A DNA stretch of 64,000 nt from Wuchereria bancrofti. Its lineage: Eukaryota > Nematoda > Chromadorea > Rhabditida > Onchocercidae. Position numbers and translations under genes: made by a program. How positions within the stretch are numbered: the stretch's first letter is position 1; the number at the start of each line of letters is the position of its first letter. Below the pieces are notes generated by a model. The model saw only the letters and a program-made list of their open reading frames with translations, searched no databases and was not told the origin of the DNA. The stretch covers positions 8,413,733 to 8,477,732 of the forward strand of contig SSBO01000003.1 of the NCBI GenBank assembly GCA_005281725.1. Reading direction: 5' to 3'. Shown here one piece after another: positions 58,501 to 62,100 of the stretch.

Positions 58501-59107
58501 TTTTGATAATACTTTTATTTTTTATCAAAAATTTTCAACTGTTTTAACAATTTTTAAAAAAAGATTTTTTTTTTCTTTTTACGTTTTAAAATTACAATAG
58601 ATAAAAGTGTAACAAAATCGTATAAATATTACTAAAAAGAAAAAAATATTTATAAAATTATTAAAAATATTAAAATACAATTTATAAAAATATTAAAAAT
58701 TACTATTTATAAAAATTATAAAATTATATATTTTTTACTTTTTTCAATTCAATTCCATGCATAATGAATTAATGTAAATTTATTACTTTGGAAAATTATA
58801 ATATTTAAATTTTCTAAAATATTTAATTATTATTGTCTTCTCAAATAACATCCGTTAATTATAACTCAAATAATTTTTATTAATTACAACTCAAGAATTT
58901 ATATCAATTATAATTCAACAACTTACATACATGAACTTAATAACTTATATAGATTATAACTTACTTACATTATTTATAACTTAATAACTTACATTTATTA
59001 TAACTCCATTTATTCCATGCTTTAACAGTAGCAATAGAATTTAATAATAATAATAGTACTAGTACCAATGGCGATGTCAATATCCTTAACCGGCATAACT
59101 CCCTCAT
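5329..59107 (-). CDS. unc-52: perlecan / UNC-52 orthologue, whole gene (long form)
   Basis: A basement-membrane heparan-sulfate-proteoglycan core protein; in nematodes it anchors muscle dense bodies and M-lines through integrin. About 56 coding exons join in consistent phase from ATG 59107 to TAA 5329 and give about 3469 aa, close to the C. elegans long form. Domain order seen: signal peptide, Ig, three LDLa, Ig, laminin-EGF and two laminin IV modules, about 16 Ig, LG-EGF-EGF-LG-EGF-LG. That order is specific to perlecan. Exons (high to low): 59107-58993, 58311-58282, 57261-56992, 53408-53266, 52473-52225, 51139-50931, 49416-49239, 48993-48853, 46919-46752, 46470-46384, 45905-45816, 45161-45043, 44862-44774, 44469-44091, 43570-43372, 42831-42565, 41948-41805, 41410-41225, 40842-40736, 40622-40536, 40175-40060, then those listed below. 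No SGD-type glycosaminoglycan site was seen at the N-terminus. Confidence 0.95.
7709..7828 (-). CDS. unc-52: perlecan EGF-like exon between LG2 and LG3
   Basis: One phase 1-1 exon encoding an EGF-like repeat. Six cysteines occur in the order [25 protein letters not shown], with an extra DCSVQ start. It is preceded by a strong TTTCAG acceptor and ends at GTTAGT. Position and type match the EGF spacer before LG3 in perlecan domain V. The flanking intron (7829-8462) carries an ATT/AAT microsatellite at about 7840-8010. Confidence 0.9.
8463..8751 (-). CDS. unc-52: perlecan LG2 end plus Thr/Glu-rich linker
   Basis: A phase 0-1 exon. The first third ([14 protein letters not shown], then VTVCKP) closes LG2. 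The rest, about 60 residues, is a low-complexity linker rich in Thr, Glu, Ile and Arg ([29 protein letters not shown]) leading into the next EGF. Threonine density suggests O-glycosylation, an inference only. The plus-strand reading frame over the same bases is an antisense shadow. Confidence 0.88.
8860..8930 (-). pseudogene. decayed copy of the LG2 exon 3' part inside an intron
   Basis: About 70 bases that match the end of the neighbouring LG2 exon (9041-9112) at a 181-base offset. Read on the minus strand it gives [19 protein letters not shown], against [20 protein letters not shown] in the true exon, in the same frame and without stops. It has lost the closing Cys (now Leu) and shows no usable donor or AG acceptor, so I call it an exon fossil. 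Confidence 0.75.
9029..9264 (-). CDS. unc-52: perlecan LG2 middle exon
   Basis: A phase 1-0 exon of 236 bases. It continues LG2 with [14 protein letters not shown], the RINGTKIP strand, the FIGGTPSG motif and the closing SFRGCISK. The Trp usually found in the laminin G 'DGQWHTV' strand is absent ([12 protein letters not shown] instead). The upstream join to the exon ending at 9955 rebuilds Gly and gives [15 protein letters not shown]. Acceptor TTTTTCAG, donor GTTTAT. Confidence 0.9.
9595..9975 (-). repeat. degenerate minisatellite derived from an exon end and its splice donor
   Basis: About seven diverged copies, roughly 40-65 bases each. On the minus strand they resemble the last bases of the LG2 exon plus its donor (TAGTAGTGGAGATGGTTTG-type). 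Several copies still read YSSGDG-like peptides and keep a G|GTTTG site. The authentic donor at 9955/9954 lies at the high end of the array. Confidence 0.75.
9955..10096 (-). CDS. unc-52: perlecan LG2 second exon
   Basis: A phase 0-1 exon of 142 bases: [19 protein letters not shown], then [21 protein letters not shown]. This is the 'exposed surface then LAL..G..VYLY' pattern of a laminin G domain. Acceptor ATTTAG. The donor I chose (GAC G|GTTTGT) joins in phase to the next exon; an earlier in-frame GTTTAC site within FVYL does not restore phase. Copies of the donor region fill the following intron. Confidence 0.85.
10800..10984 (-). CDS. unc-52: perlecan EGF-like repeat 2 and LG2 start
   Basis: A phase 1-0 exon of 185 bases. 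It encodes an EGF-like module with short loops ([24 protein letters not shown]) followed directly by the LG2 start ([16 protein letters not shown]). Donor GTATGT. The acceptor segment has a partial copy about 560 bases upstream, in the same intron (11527-11570). Confidence 0.9.
10968..11570. repeat. duplicated acceptor segment and tandem copies in intron
   Basis: The stretch CTTCCACATGTAACTTTAAA and its continuation occur both at the exon/intron edge near 10970-11010 and again at 11527-11570. Between them, 11009-11080 and 11089-11150 are near-identical tandem copies (TTTGTATGAATGAATG core). The upstream copy keeps the acceptor AG but has no open exon after it. Confidence 0.7.
11665..11892 (-). 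CDS. unc-52: perlecan LG1 end and EGF-like repeat 1
   Basis: A phase 1-1 exon of 228 bases. It starts with the closing part of LG1 ([17 protein letters not shown]), followed after a short linker by an EGF-like repeat ([31 protein letters not shown]) and KILKCSR leading into the next EGF. Acceptor TTAAG, donor GTATTT. Confidence 0.9.
12472..14240 (-). CDS. unc-52: perlecan LG1, four exons
   Basis: Exons 14240-14130, 13672-13553, 12960-12886 and 12618-12472, all phase 1-1, build LG1. Visible in order: [44 protein letters not shown], a GAGP turn, NEWHKIEF (the conserved Trp-His), [12 protein letters not shown], and [14 protein letters not shown]. For 13672-13553 I end the exon at A|GTTTGT, because the open frame beyond it (FYFHPEII..) breaks the fold and runs to a stop, while this donor joins in phase to ELMSTYP. 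The intron near 13272-13343 has a triplicated 26-base repeat. Confidence 0.88.
13272..13343. repeat. triplicated 26-base intronic repeat
   Basis: Three near-perfect copies of a TGATAATTTCTGTCAAAATA unit between two LG1 exons. Confidence 0.8.
14574..15630 (-). CDS. unc-52: perlecan last Ig domain, two exons (long form only)
   Basis: Exon 15630-15557 (phase 1-0) reads [20 protein letters not shown], ending at GAAGAG|GTCAGT. Exon 14787-14574 (phase 0-1) reads [24 protein letters not shown], then [15 protein letters not shown]. Together they form an Ig I-set domain with both Cys and Trp present, linking the Ig array to LG1. These exons lie downstream of the medium-form stop, so they belong to the long form. 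Confidence 0.88.
15631..19425 (-). other. long intron between medium-form end and domain V
   Basis: About 3.8 kb without a recognisable exon. It holds a GT/GTGG-rich simple repeat (16684-16772), a trinucleotide TAG/CAA region (about 16860-17195), and (GA)n near 18770-18830. Minus-strand Tyr/Cys- or Ile/Phe-rich frames here are products of these repeats. It separates the medium-specific 3' end from the long-specific exons. Confidence 0.7.
19406..19411 (-). terminator. poly(A) signal of the medium perlecan form
   Basis: AATAAA on the minus strand, about 15 bases after the medium-form TAA (19426-19428). It is followed by an A-run that could also be genomic low complexity. It supports a genuine alternative 3' end. 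Confidence 0.5.
19426..19671 (-). CDS. unc-52: perlecan medium-form terminal exon with basic tail
   Basis: A phase-0 exon that completes an Ig domain ([27 protein letters not shown]). Unspliced, it runs into a Lys/Arg-rich tail ([18 protein letters not shown], then [11 protein letters not shown]) and ends FTSS-stop at 19426. For the long form, a phase-1 donor TCA C|GTAAAA after KRKRKRIS (exon end 19524) joins in phase to the exon at 15630. This is the expected place for the UNC-52 medium isoform to end. The stop, the AATAAA and the internal donor are seen; isoform use is inferred. Confidence 0.82.
   Translation of the reverse strand, partial: VMGNRLLFVNVREDNGGIYKCHAKTKAGPLETRNVLNVGIAKRKRKRISRKKEKRAHKQAGNNDKKMKHSSSIFGTWFTSS
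20330..20484 (-). CDS. unc-52: perlecan Ig domain, first half
   Basis: A phase 1-0 exon of 155 bases: [41 protein letters not shown]. It carries the B-strand Cys and the core Trp; the second Cys is in the next exon (19671, IYKCHAK). It ends CACAG|GTTTTT. The true frame has no Met at the acceptor; a Leu codon upstream of EPSS is not a start. Confidence 0.9.
20599..21052 (-). CDS. unc-52: perlecan Ig domain, two exons
   Basis: Exon 21052-20911 (phase 1-2) reads [19 protein letters not shown] and [15 protein letters not shown]. Exon 20696-20599 (phase 2-1) reads [19 protein letters not shown]. The pair forms an Ig domain with both Cys and Trp. Acceptors TTTTAG and TTTAG; donors GTAAGC and GTTAGT. 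Confidence 0.9.
21857..22100 (-). CDS. unc-52: perlecan Ig domain exon with uncertain ends
   Basis: The frame reads [48 protein letters not shown], clearly Ig-like. The 5' edge is unclear. In-frame sequence upstream ([12 protein letters not shown]) offers a Cys but meets a stop at 22110-22112 with no AG between. The phase-compatible acceptors are ..TTTAG at 22072 or 22066, which would drop that Cys. The only phase-matching donor at the 3' end, TCTA|GTCTGA (21857), is weak. About 25 residues of A and B strand are missing relative to a normal Ig, so a small upstream exon may be undetected or the assembly may be wrong here. Confidence 0.6.
22890..23102 (-). CDS. unc-52: perlecan Ig domain, second half, lacking canonical Cys
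   Basis: A phase 1-1 exon of 213 bases: [18 protein letters not shown], then [19 protein letters not shown] and PIYLLVRN. Together with the preceding exon (LTCTVE) it makes an Ig domain. The F-strand motif reads GIYWV instead of Y-x-C, so the disulfide partner is missing. The donor is uncertain: ACCG|GTCATT (used here) or C|GTAACA 11 bases earlier, both phase 1. Confidence 0.8.
23651..24030. repeat. three tandem copies of a ~123-base intronic unit
   Basis: Starts at 23651, 23781 and 23904 share TGAATGTTACTAA, then ATTATCAGTAAAGAAAAATG and TAATATGATAATTTCGTTTA with very few differences. This is a recent tandem expansion, and no exon is inside. Confidence 0.9.
24531..24714 (-). CDS. unc-52: perlecan exon joining two Ig domains; GC donor
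   Basis: A phase 0-1 exon of 184 bases. It ends one Ig ([19 protein letters not shown]) and starts the next ([16 protein letters not shown]). The only junction keeping the next exon open is GAA G|GCAGGT, a GC-type donor. The GT two bases later in GGCAG|GTTTCC gives phase 2 and a stop within about 17 codons of the next exon. It is the only exon here that appears to use GC. Confidence 0.85.
25432..25795. repeat. 176-base duplication flanking an N gap
   Basis: Bases 25432-25607 and 25620-25795 are the same sequence, separated by 12 N (25608-25619). The second copy abuts the splice donor at 25801. The pattern of identical flanks plus a short N run is what unresolved scaffold overlaps look like, so the duplication is probably not real. 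Confidence 0.9.
25802..26004 (-). CDS. unc-52: perlecan Ig domain, first half
   Basis: A phase 1-0 exon of 203 bases: [45 protein letters not shown], ending at AAG|GTAAGG. It carries the B-strand Cys and Trp; the second Cys comes from the next exon (EYECRG). The plus-strand frame across it is antisense. Confidence 0.92.
26090..26800. mobile_element. GC-richer coding-like island in an intron, probable mobile-element remnant
   Basis: This part of the intron between 27610 and 26004 is much richer in G and C than everything around it. On the plus strand a frame open from about 26407 to a TAA at 26737-26739 (about 110 codons) prefers C or G at third positions, unlike the A/T-ending codons of the perlecan exons. 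It is basic and Gln/Lys-rich at its end ([17 protein letters not shown]). A 21-base direct repeat (core GGTTTAATTACCCAAGTTTG) occurs near 26386 and 26508. I recognise no transposase, integrase or reverse-transcriptase motif, so the class is unknown. Confidence 0.45.
27030..27490. repeat. ~43-base minisatellite, about ten copies
   Basis: Diverged tandem units built around TGATACACGYAAATGTTRT and TCTGATATTTCRCGTA. The palindromic piece CGTACGTGATACACG appears in several. It lies next to the GC-richer island in the same intron. Minus-strand frames such as [14 protein letters not shown] are produced by the repeat. Confidence 0.85.
27610..28351 (-). CDS. unc-52: perlecan two Ig domains over two exons
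   Basis: Exon 28351-27961 (phase 1-2, 391 bases) holds a full Ig ([33 protein letters not shown]) and the first half of another ([19 protein letters not shown]). Exon 27773-27610 (phase 2-1) finishes it ([19 protein letters not shown]). Both domains have Cys, Trp and Cys. A double-domain exon breaks the one-domain-per-exon rule of the preceding array. Confidence 0.93.
28646..28924 (-). CDS. unc-52: perlecan Ig domain, single exon
   Basis: A phase 1-1 exon of 279 bases: [37 protein letters not shown], then [16 protein letters not shown] and VRLHVSE. Cys, Trp and Cys are all present. Acceptor ACTATAG, donor A|GTATAT. Skipping it would keep frame. Confidence 0.94.
29585..30109 (-). CDS. unc-52: perlecan Ig domain with acidic, poly-Q/poly-N extension
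   Basis: A phase 1-1 exon of 525 bases. The first half is an Ig domain ([47 protein letters not shown]). It continues open for about 85 codons into [16 protein letters not shown], an eight-Gln run, a six-Asn run and His/Tyr-rich sequence, ending at TACG|GTAACT. An internal phase-1 site, GTTG|GTGATA at 29840, would give a 270-base Ig exon like its neighbours (273-282) without the extension. Whether the extension is in the protein, optional, or intron is not decided by sequence. Confidence 0.85.
30763..31044 (-). CDS. unc-52: perlecan Ig domain, single exon
   Basis: A phase 1-1 exon of 282 bases: [59 protein letters not shown]. The exon starts at the first AG of a TAGTAG doublet; the second would read a stop. 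Donor GTATGT. Confidence 0.93.
31780..32225. repeat. diverged intronic duplication
   Basis: About 150 bases at 31780-31935 recur in degraded form at 32075-32225 (shared ACTAATTTTGCATGCARATA, then TTAGCTTA..GTTAGAT..GCAA). Confidence 0.65.
32328..32684 (-). CDS. unc-52: perlecan Ig domain with extended ends
   Basis: A phase 1-1 exon of 357 bases, longer than its neighbours. An N-terminal extension ([20 protein letters not shown]) leads into [45 protein letters not shown] and a basic end ([10 protein letters not shown]). The donor is T|GTAATC, the only phase-1 choice before the frame runs into intron. It is related to the FRCWVPG-type exons next to it. Confidence 0.88.
32915..33018. repeat. 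short tandem repeat, ~30-base unit
   Basis: Three to four copies of RTTAATTGTAACGYGATAA with spacers, in the intron between two Ig exons. Confidence 0.7.
33315..33587 (-). CDS. unc-52: perlecan Ig domain, single exon
   Basis: A phase 1-1 exon of 273 bases: [61 protein letters not shown]. Acceptor TTTTGCAG, donor C|GTAAGT. It is nearly the same design as the two exons before it in the mRNA. Confidence 0.95.
33923..34201 (-). CDS. unc-52: perlecan Ig domain, single exon
   Basis: A phase 1-1 exon of 279 bases: [62 protein letters not shown]. The ATG just upstream (MNSIFIA) is intronic and not a start. Donor GTAAGT. Confidence 0.95.
34500..34725. repeat. three tandem ~78-base intronic copies
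   Basis: Units begin ACATCCTRAAWAAGATTRATAT and continue with CAATTA..TAATTA..ACAAGAATTA. They sit in the intron between two Ig exons. Confidence 0.8.
34957..35238 (-). CDS. unc-52: perlecan Ig domain, single exon
   Basis: A phase 1-1 exon of 282 bases: [64 protein letters not shown]. It is the first of a run of phase 1-1 single-exon Ig domains (24 to 30 in my count), so any of them can be skipped without frameshift. C. elegans unc-52 alternatively splices Ig exons in this part of the gene. Confidence 0.95.
35700..36450. repeat. minisatellite with an inserted segment
   Basis: Units of about 24-30 bases, AATGCTAATGTCGAGATGTGA, occur at about 35710-35735 and again, many times, at 36220-36450. 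They are split by about 400 bases of less AT-rich sequence (35790-36190) that does not repeat. A short plus-strand frame in the insert (from 35962) has no recognisable domain. Confidence 0.75.
36612..37379 (-). CDS. unc-52: perlecan first Ig of domain IV, two exons
   Basis: Exon 37379-37279 (phase 1-0) reads [32 protein letters not shown]. Exon 36810-36612 (phase 0-1) reads [37 protein letters not shown]. This Ig follows the laminin-like region only when the short-form stop is bypassed. Acceptors TTTCAG and TTTAAG; donors GTATCA and GTTCGA. Confidence 0.92.
37380..39967 (-). other. long intron after the short-form terminal exon
   Basis: About 2.6 kb with no recognisable exon. A diverged duplication (37705-37800 and 38012-38110; shared TTATATTTC..TATTACGAT and TATTATTACAAAACTT) and poly-A runs near 39660-39830 are all I see. 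Confidence 0.65.
39960..39965 (-). terminator. poly(A) signal of the short perlecan form
   Basis: AATAAA on the minus strand starts 2 bases after the short-form TAA (39968-39970). This spacing implies a very short 3' UTR, similar to the medium-form end. Confidence 0.5.
39968..40175 (-). CDS. unc-52: perlecan short-form terminal exon with basic tail
   Basis: An exon with a phase-2 start ends the last laminin-EGF ([36 protein letters not shown]). Unspliced, it continues into an Arg-rich tail ([29 protein letters not shown]) and stops at 39968-39970. For the medium and long forms, the phase-1 donor GAA G|GTGATC (exon end 40060) joins in phase to the first domain IV exon. No Met lies in this frame, so a simple ORF search misses it. 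UNC-52 has a known short form ending after the laminin-like region; the stop and donor here are seen, the usage is inferred. Confidence 0.83.
40536..41948 (-). CDS. unc-52: perlecan laminin-EGF repeats after second laminin IV
   Basis: Exons 41948-41805 ([30 protein letters not shown]), 41410-41225 ([33 protein letters not shown]), 40842-40736 ([25 protein letters not shown]) and 40622-40536 ([15 protein letters not shown]). They follow the eight-Cys laminin-EGF pattern with Cys-x-Cys and G-x-x-C-x-x-C signatures. Phases 0, 0, 2, 2 agree. The real 41410 exon starts before the Met in its frame. These rods separate the laminin IV module from the Ig array. Confidence 0.92.
42163..42530. repeat. 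tandem duplicated ~200-base intronic segment
   Basis: Bases 42163-42340 and 42361-42530 are diverged copies (shared ATAAATTAAAAATTG, AATTTTTTAGCATATTTAAT, AAATGAATAAATTTA). Confidence 0.7.
42565..43570 (-). CDS. unc-52: perlecan second laminin IV module, exons 2 and 3
   Basis: Exons 43570-43372 (phase 2-0) and 42831-42565 (phase 0-0). They read [40 protein letters not shown], then [34 protein letters not shown] and [18 protein letters not shown], the classic laminin IV A-type pattern. The start of this module ([14 protein letters not shown]) is at the end of the 44469-44091 exon. Confidence 0.93.
44091..44862 (-). CDS. unc-52: perlecan laminin-EGF repeats between laminin IV modules
   Basis: Exon 44862-44774 (phase 2-1) closes the first laminin IV and starts the EGF run ([11 protein letters not shown]). 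Exon 44469-44091 (379 bases, phase 1-2) gives [57 protein letters not shown] and [18 protein letters not shown]. The latter enters the second laminin IV with [14 protein letters not shown]. Confidence 0.92.
45043..46919 (-). CDS. unc-52: perlecan first laminin IV module, four exons
   Basis: Exons 46919-46752 ([35 protein letters not shown]), 46470-46384 ([16 protein letters not shown]), 45905-45816 ([20 protein letters not shown]) and 45161-45043 ([28 protein letters not shown]). All join phase 0-0 until the last, which leaves phase 2. The FLGNK / YGGEL signature is shared with the second module, so the two arose by duplication. Confidence 0.93.
45270..45640. repeat. GAT/GATAAT-rich microsatellite
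   Basis: An irregular run of GATGATGAT, GATAATGAT and GGTAAT units in the intron between two laminin IV exons. It is G-richer than its surroundings. Confidence 0.85.
48037..48048 (-). CDS. unc-52: candidate 12-base micro-exon (NLGC)
   Basis: In the intron between 48853 and 46919, the minus strand reads CCTTCAG|12 bases|GTAAGT, with good acceptor and donor. Both surrounding exons meet at phase 0, and the 12 bases (Asn-Leu-Gly-Cys) keep frame whether included or skipped. The intron is otherwise long and empty. It would add an extra Cys just before laminin IV. Sequence alone cannot show that it is used. Confidence 0.35.
48853..48993 (-). CDS. unc-52: perlecan laminin-EGF exon before first laminin IV
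   Basis: A phase 0-0 exon of 141 bases: [46 protein letters not shown]. This is the [15 protein letters not shown] entry motif that precedes laminin IV in perlecan. Donor GTAAGT. Confidence 0.93.
49239..51139 (-). CDS. unc-52: perlecan Ig2 and first laminin-EGF half, two exons
   Basis: Exon 51139-50931 (phase 0-2): [40 protein letters not shown], then CDPPRCTQH and [10 protein letters not shown]. Exon 49416-49239 (phase 2-0): [14 protein letters not shown] completes Ig2, then ALQ-type linker and [20 protein letters not shown] starts the laminin-EGF series. The insert with two Cys (CDPPRC) in the Ig C-D region matches perlecan Ig1-type domains. The 1.5 kb intron between holds only A/T-rich sequence. 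Confidence 0.92.
51522..52118. repeat. ~43-base minisatellite carrying repeated ACGTCA sites
   Basis: About a dozen diverged copies of GAATCATCACGTCACAGAAT / AATCACGTCATATTGAATAT. The hexamer ACGTCA (a half-site for bZIP factors of the CREB/ATF type) recurs at least eight times. It lies in the intron between the LDLa and Ig2 exons. Confidence 0.85.
52225..52473 (-). CDS. unc-52: perlecan LDL-receptor class A repeats 2 and 3
   Basis: A phase 0-0 exon of 249 bases with two LDLa modules: [35 protein letters not shown] and [33 protein letters not shown]. Both keep the calcium-binding D-x-x-D-C-x-D-x-S-D-E signature. The first two Cys precede the Met in the frame, so the exon begins at NCPSLRSC. 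Three LDLa repeats in total is the UNC-52 number. Confidence 0.95.
52474..52930. repeat. tandem ~78-base array starting at a splice acceptor
   Basis: About six copies; units start GGACAATTCTATAATTTGAA or variants at about 52466, 52550, 52633, 52706, 52790 and 52861. The first unit overlaps the last bases of the LDLa exon acceptor (AATTGTCC on the minus strand). The array thus seems to have grown from the exon-intron junction. Confidence 0.75.
53266..53408 (-). CDS. unc-52: perlecan LDL-receptor class A repeat 1
   Basis: A phase 1-0 exon of 143 bases: [48 protein letters not shown]. One LDLa with the closing DC-x-D-x-S-D-E acidic motif; it ends at CAG|GTAGAT. The missing closing Cys comes from the next exon (NCPSLRSC). 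Confidence 0.93.
53409..56991 (-). other. longest N-terminal intron
   Basis: About 3.6 kb between Ig1 and the first LDLa. A/T-rich throughout, with short AAYAATACTAAAA tandems near 54915-54980. I see no exon, RNA gene or mobile element. Confidence 0.65.
56992..57261 (-). CDS. unc-52: perlecan Ig1
   Basis: A phase 1-1 exon of 270 bases: [62 protein letters not shown]. It has Cys, Trp and Cys. An N-terminal Ig before the LDLa repeats is a feature of the nematode gene. Acceptor TTTTTTTAG, donor T|GTAAGT. Confidence 0.94.
57263..57600. repeat. triplicated ~137-base unit abutting a splice acceptor
   Basis: Units containing AATATCCATACTAACGACTA, TTAGAAAATTAATCACTAAT and AAAAACTGGAGAGA occur at about 57270, 57407 and 57546, nearly identical. 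Degenerate ATAAGTTAATTTGAAAAA pieces continue to about 57960. The array starts right at the Ig1 acceptor. Confidence 0.9.
58282..58311 (-). CDS. unc-52: perlecan 30-base micro-exon after signal peptide
   Basis: Thirty bases, phase 1-1, between a good TTTCAG acceptor and a GTTAGT donor. With its neighbours it reads [11 protein letters not shown], acidic and Tyr-rich. Ten codons net, so skipping preserves frame. The acidic Tyr cluster could be tyrosine-sulfated (inference). Confidence 0.75.
58993..59107 (-). CDS. unc-52: perlecan first coding exon, signal peptide
   Basis: ATG at 59107. Thirty-eight codons to T|GTAAGT at 58993 (phase 1). [20 protein letters not shown] gives a charged n-region and a long Leu/Val core; cleavage is likely after SIATVKA, leaving WNKWSYNK. 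I chose this start because a CAG acceptor lies 2 bases upstream and the only nearby upstream ATG (about 59127) hits a stop after three codons. Confidence 0.88.
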
Positions 59108-59108
59108 A

Positions 59109-59112
59109 CCTG
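59109..59112 (-). promoter_or_regulatory. acceptor 2 bases upstream of the start codon
   Basis: The minus strand reads GGTAATACAG|GTATG. An AG acceptor this close to the ATG is the usual mark of spliced-leader trans-splicing in nematodes; a 5' UTR intron is the alternative. The upstream tract is not strongly pyrimidine-rich. Confidence 0.5.
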
Positions 59113-62100
59113 TATTACCTTTCCATTATTAAAACTTATTAATTTCAACAGGTTCTTCGTTTCATTTTTTTTTTTTTTTGTCTTCATTTTGACATTTATT
59201 TTTAGTTAACTAATCAAAAAAACAAAAAAGCGAAAGGTACTGGCAAAACAAAAAAAGGTCTTAGGATCAAAAATTTAACTAGAACAAAAAAAAGGCAGAA
59301 TTTTTTTAAAAAATTGAATTTTTTATTTCAGGTTTTTTTTTCCTTTTATTAAAATTAAATAATATTATCATCAATCCATTTCATTAAAAAATATTTTCAA
59401 AATTTGCGCAAATAATACAATTCCATGCATTCTTCCAAATTTACAAATGCCAATGCTGAAATTGTATAAATTCTTTCCAAACAAAAAAAAAAAAATTCAC
59501 AAATGATTATTATTAGATATCGTTTCTTTTGTTAAGTTCACGTACGTTTCACGTATTTTTTACATATGAAATTTTTATGAAATAAAATGTTAGAACATAT
59601 AATAGTTTAAAAAAAGTATTAATGATTAGATAAACGTTTAGACTAAATAACATAAATAGAATTATACTTGAAAAAATAATTTCCATACAGTAAATAATAA
59701 AAAAAGTCAAATAAATTATTTATAAAATTTGAAAAAATTTCATTGTAAACAAAAAAAAAATGCTTCTTTTTCAATCATTGTTATTAATTAATAATTAATT
59801 TAATTATCAATCCTTAAATTATCCAATGATTAACAAATATATTTGTCATGAATTTACTATATGTTTGCTTAATTTAATTCAATCATAGTACTTGTAAAAT
59901 TAAACAATCTAATAAGCAATTAAAATTATAATCACAAATTTACAAAAAAAAAAAAAGGAATGAAGGAAAGAAATTTTAATTTTACAAGGAAGAAAAAAAA
60001 GACATTTTGATGATAGCATATCATAAATTTGATTTAAATAATAACGTAGTACATAATTGTAAAAAATAATCACTTCCATATCTTTAAAAATAAATTCAGA
60101 TAATTAGTAAATAAGTAATATTTATTTTTTAAAAATCTAATTTTTCGTTTCATTTCATTTTCATTTCAATCAGAAAAAAAAAACTGATGTTTGAATAAAT
60201 CAAATTAACATTCATCTCAAATTTTTTTCTTCTCATTTTTCATGTTATTTTAAATCCAACATTTTTCGATGCAAAAAAATGAAATTTAAGTGTAAGACTG
60301 TTCACAGCAAAAAACAGAAACTAATTTAAAGTGTTCACTTACTTATTTGTTTATTTTTTTGAAATGAAATTTTAAACTTATCACAACCATAACATATATA
60401 TACGTGGAAATTAACTGTCTAAAGTAATTTTAAATTATAAATTTTAATAAAACCATTTTCAGAATGATATATGCGTGATAAAAAATTCAAAATGATAAAA
60501 AACCTAATTAGCAGAAATTAAAAAAAAAAAACAATAACGAATGACTTTTGCATTTGTTATAAAACTTTTTCTGTTTTTTTTCGTTCTTCTTTCTTTTTTT
60601 TTTAATTGCAATATTATAAAAATATTTTAAGAATTAAAGATTACAAATTATATATTAGAAAAAAAAAAGAACGGAAAAGTAAATTGTAAATTTAAACCAT
60701 TCTTGCTCTTTTCCTTCTTCTTTTCATCTCATATCATATCAGTAATTCTGTAATAGTACTACAGTATGCAAGCAAATGTTTAATAAAAAAGTAAATATTG
60801 ATAAACTGATAAAGAAAAAAGAGTATGACTAATAAATGAAACTCTTTTAAGGATTACAGTAATTTTGCATAATAAATTTAACAGCAATGAAAAAGTTGAA
60901 ATCTTTCAAATACGGCAACAATATAAATATATTCAAACTAATTATTGGAATTAAAAAAAAAAGTTTCAGTTGTTAAAATTTAAAAAAATATTTAAAAATA
61001 GCAAACCATTTCTGAATTATTATTATTATTAAGCACATATATGTATAAAAATAACTATTTGAAATTATCATTTTTCTTATTACTTTAAAAATATGATAAA
61101 TTGTATTGAAAAATCAAATGCCATCTGTTCTTTCTATTATAATACTAACATTTCAGAAAAAAAAAAATATTTTGCTAATCAAATTTAAATTCTGAGTTTT
61201 TACTTTGCTCCATGAATAATTGTTGTTGGAGAGTAATTGAAGGAATAATTTCATAGTTTTTTAATTTTTTTTCTTGAAGATCTTGTTGCCAAAAAAAAAA
61301 AGAAGAAAATATTGAAACAAAATAATTGATTTTACCACAGCGTAATGTTTTCACTCATTTTTACCGTGTAAAAAATTTTCAAAATTGAAATGATCAAAAT
61401 TTCATTTTTATTTCAAAATGCTATCATTTCATTTTTAACTTTCGTTTATTTTTTTAGTTTCGATAAATAAAATAATTTAAATAATCAAAAATTTGTTTCC
61501 AAAAAAAGAGAAAAGAAAAACCATTTCTTGTTTTTTAATTGATAAAAATATTACTTCATAACAAAAATATAAAAATACTAGGAATTTGATAAAATCTTCT
61601 CTGATAAATGTTAATAAATTAACACCTTCTTATAAAATTAACGCATAGAAAAAAAAAAACAAAAAACAAAAAAAAAGTCAAAGGACAAGAAAAAAGATTA
61701 AAAAACAAGAAAAAAAAAGGTTAAAGGAAAAATGAAGAAAAAGAAGAAATAAATAATAAAACGATGAAAAATAAAAATGAAATGAAAAAAAAAAAGACAT
61801 TTTTGTACTTAGCAATTTGCTTGATAAGAAAAAAAAAACAAGAAAAAGAAAAGGAATAGACAATTTTCATTATTTTCATCCTTTTATCACTTTTATCAAA
61901 TTTATCACAGTAGTAATAAGAAGAGAAGAAATTCAATTTAAAGATTTGAAAATATACGTATATGTGTTTTTATTCTTTAATGATAATGATAAGATGATAA
62001 TGGGTACAGTACAATATGCAAACATTTTTGTGTAAAGCAATTTTTAAAGTTTCTTTCTTACGTTTCTTTTTTTTTTTTTGTTCAAAATTAACAATTCTAC

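Noticed and set aside
61678..62035. Phe/Ser-rich frames upstream of the gene
   Set aside because: Translations of A/T homopolymers; no coding signature or conserved motif.
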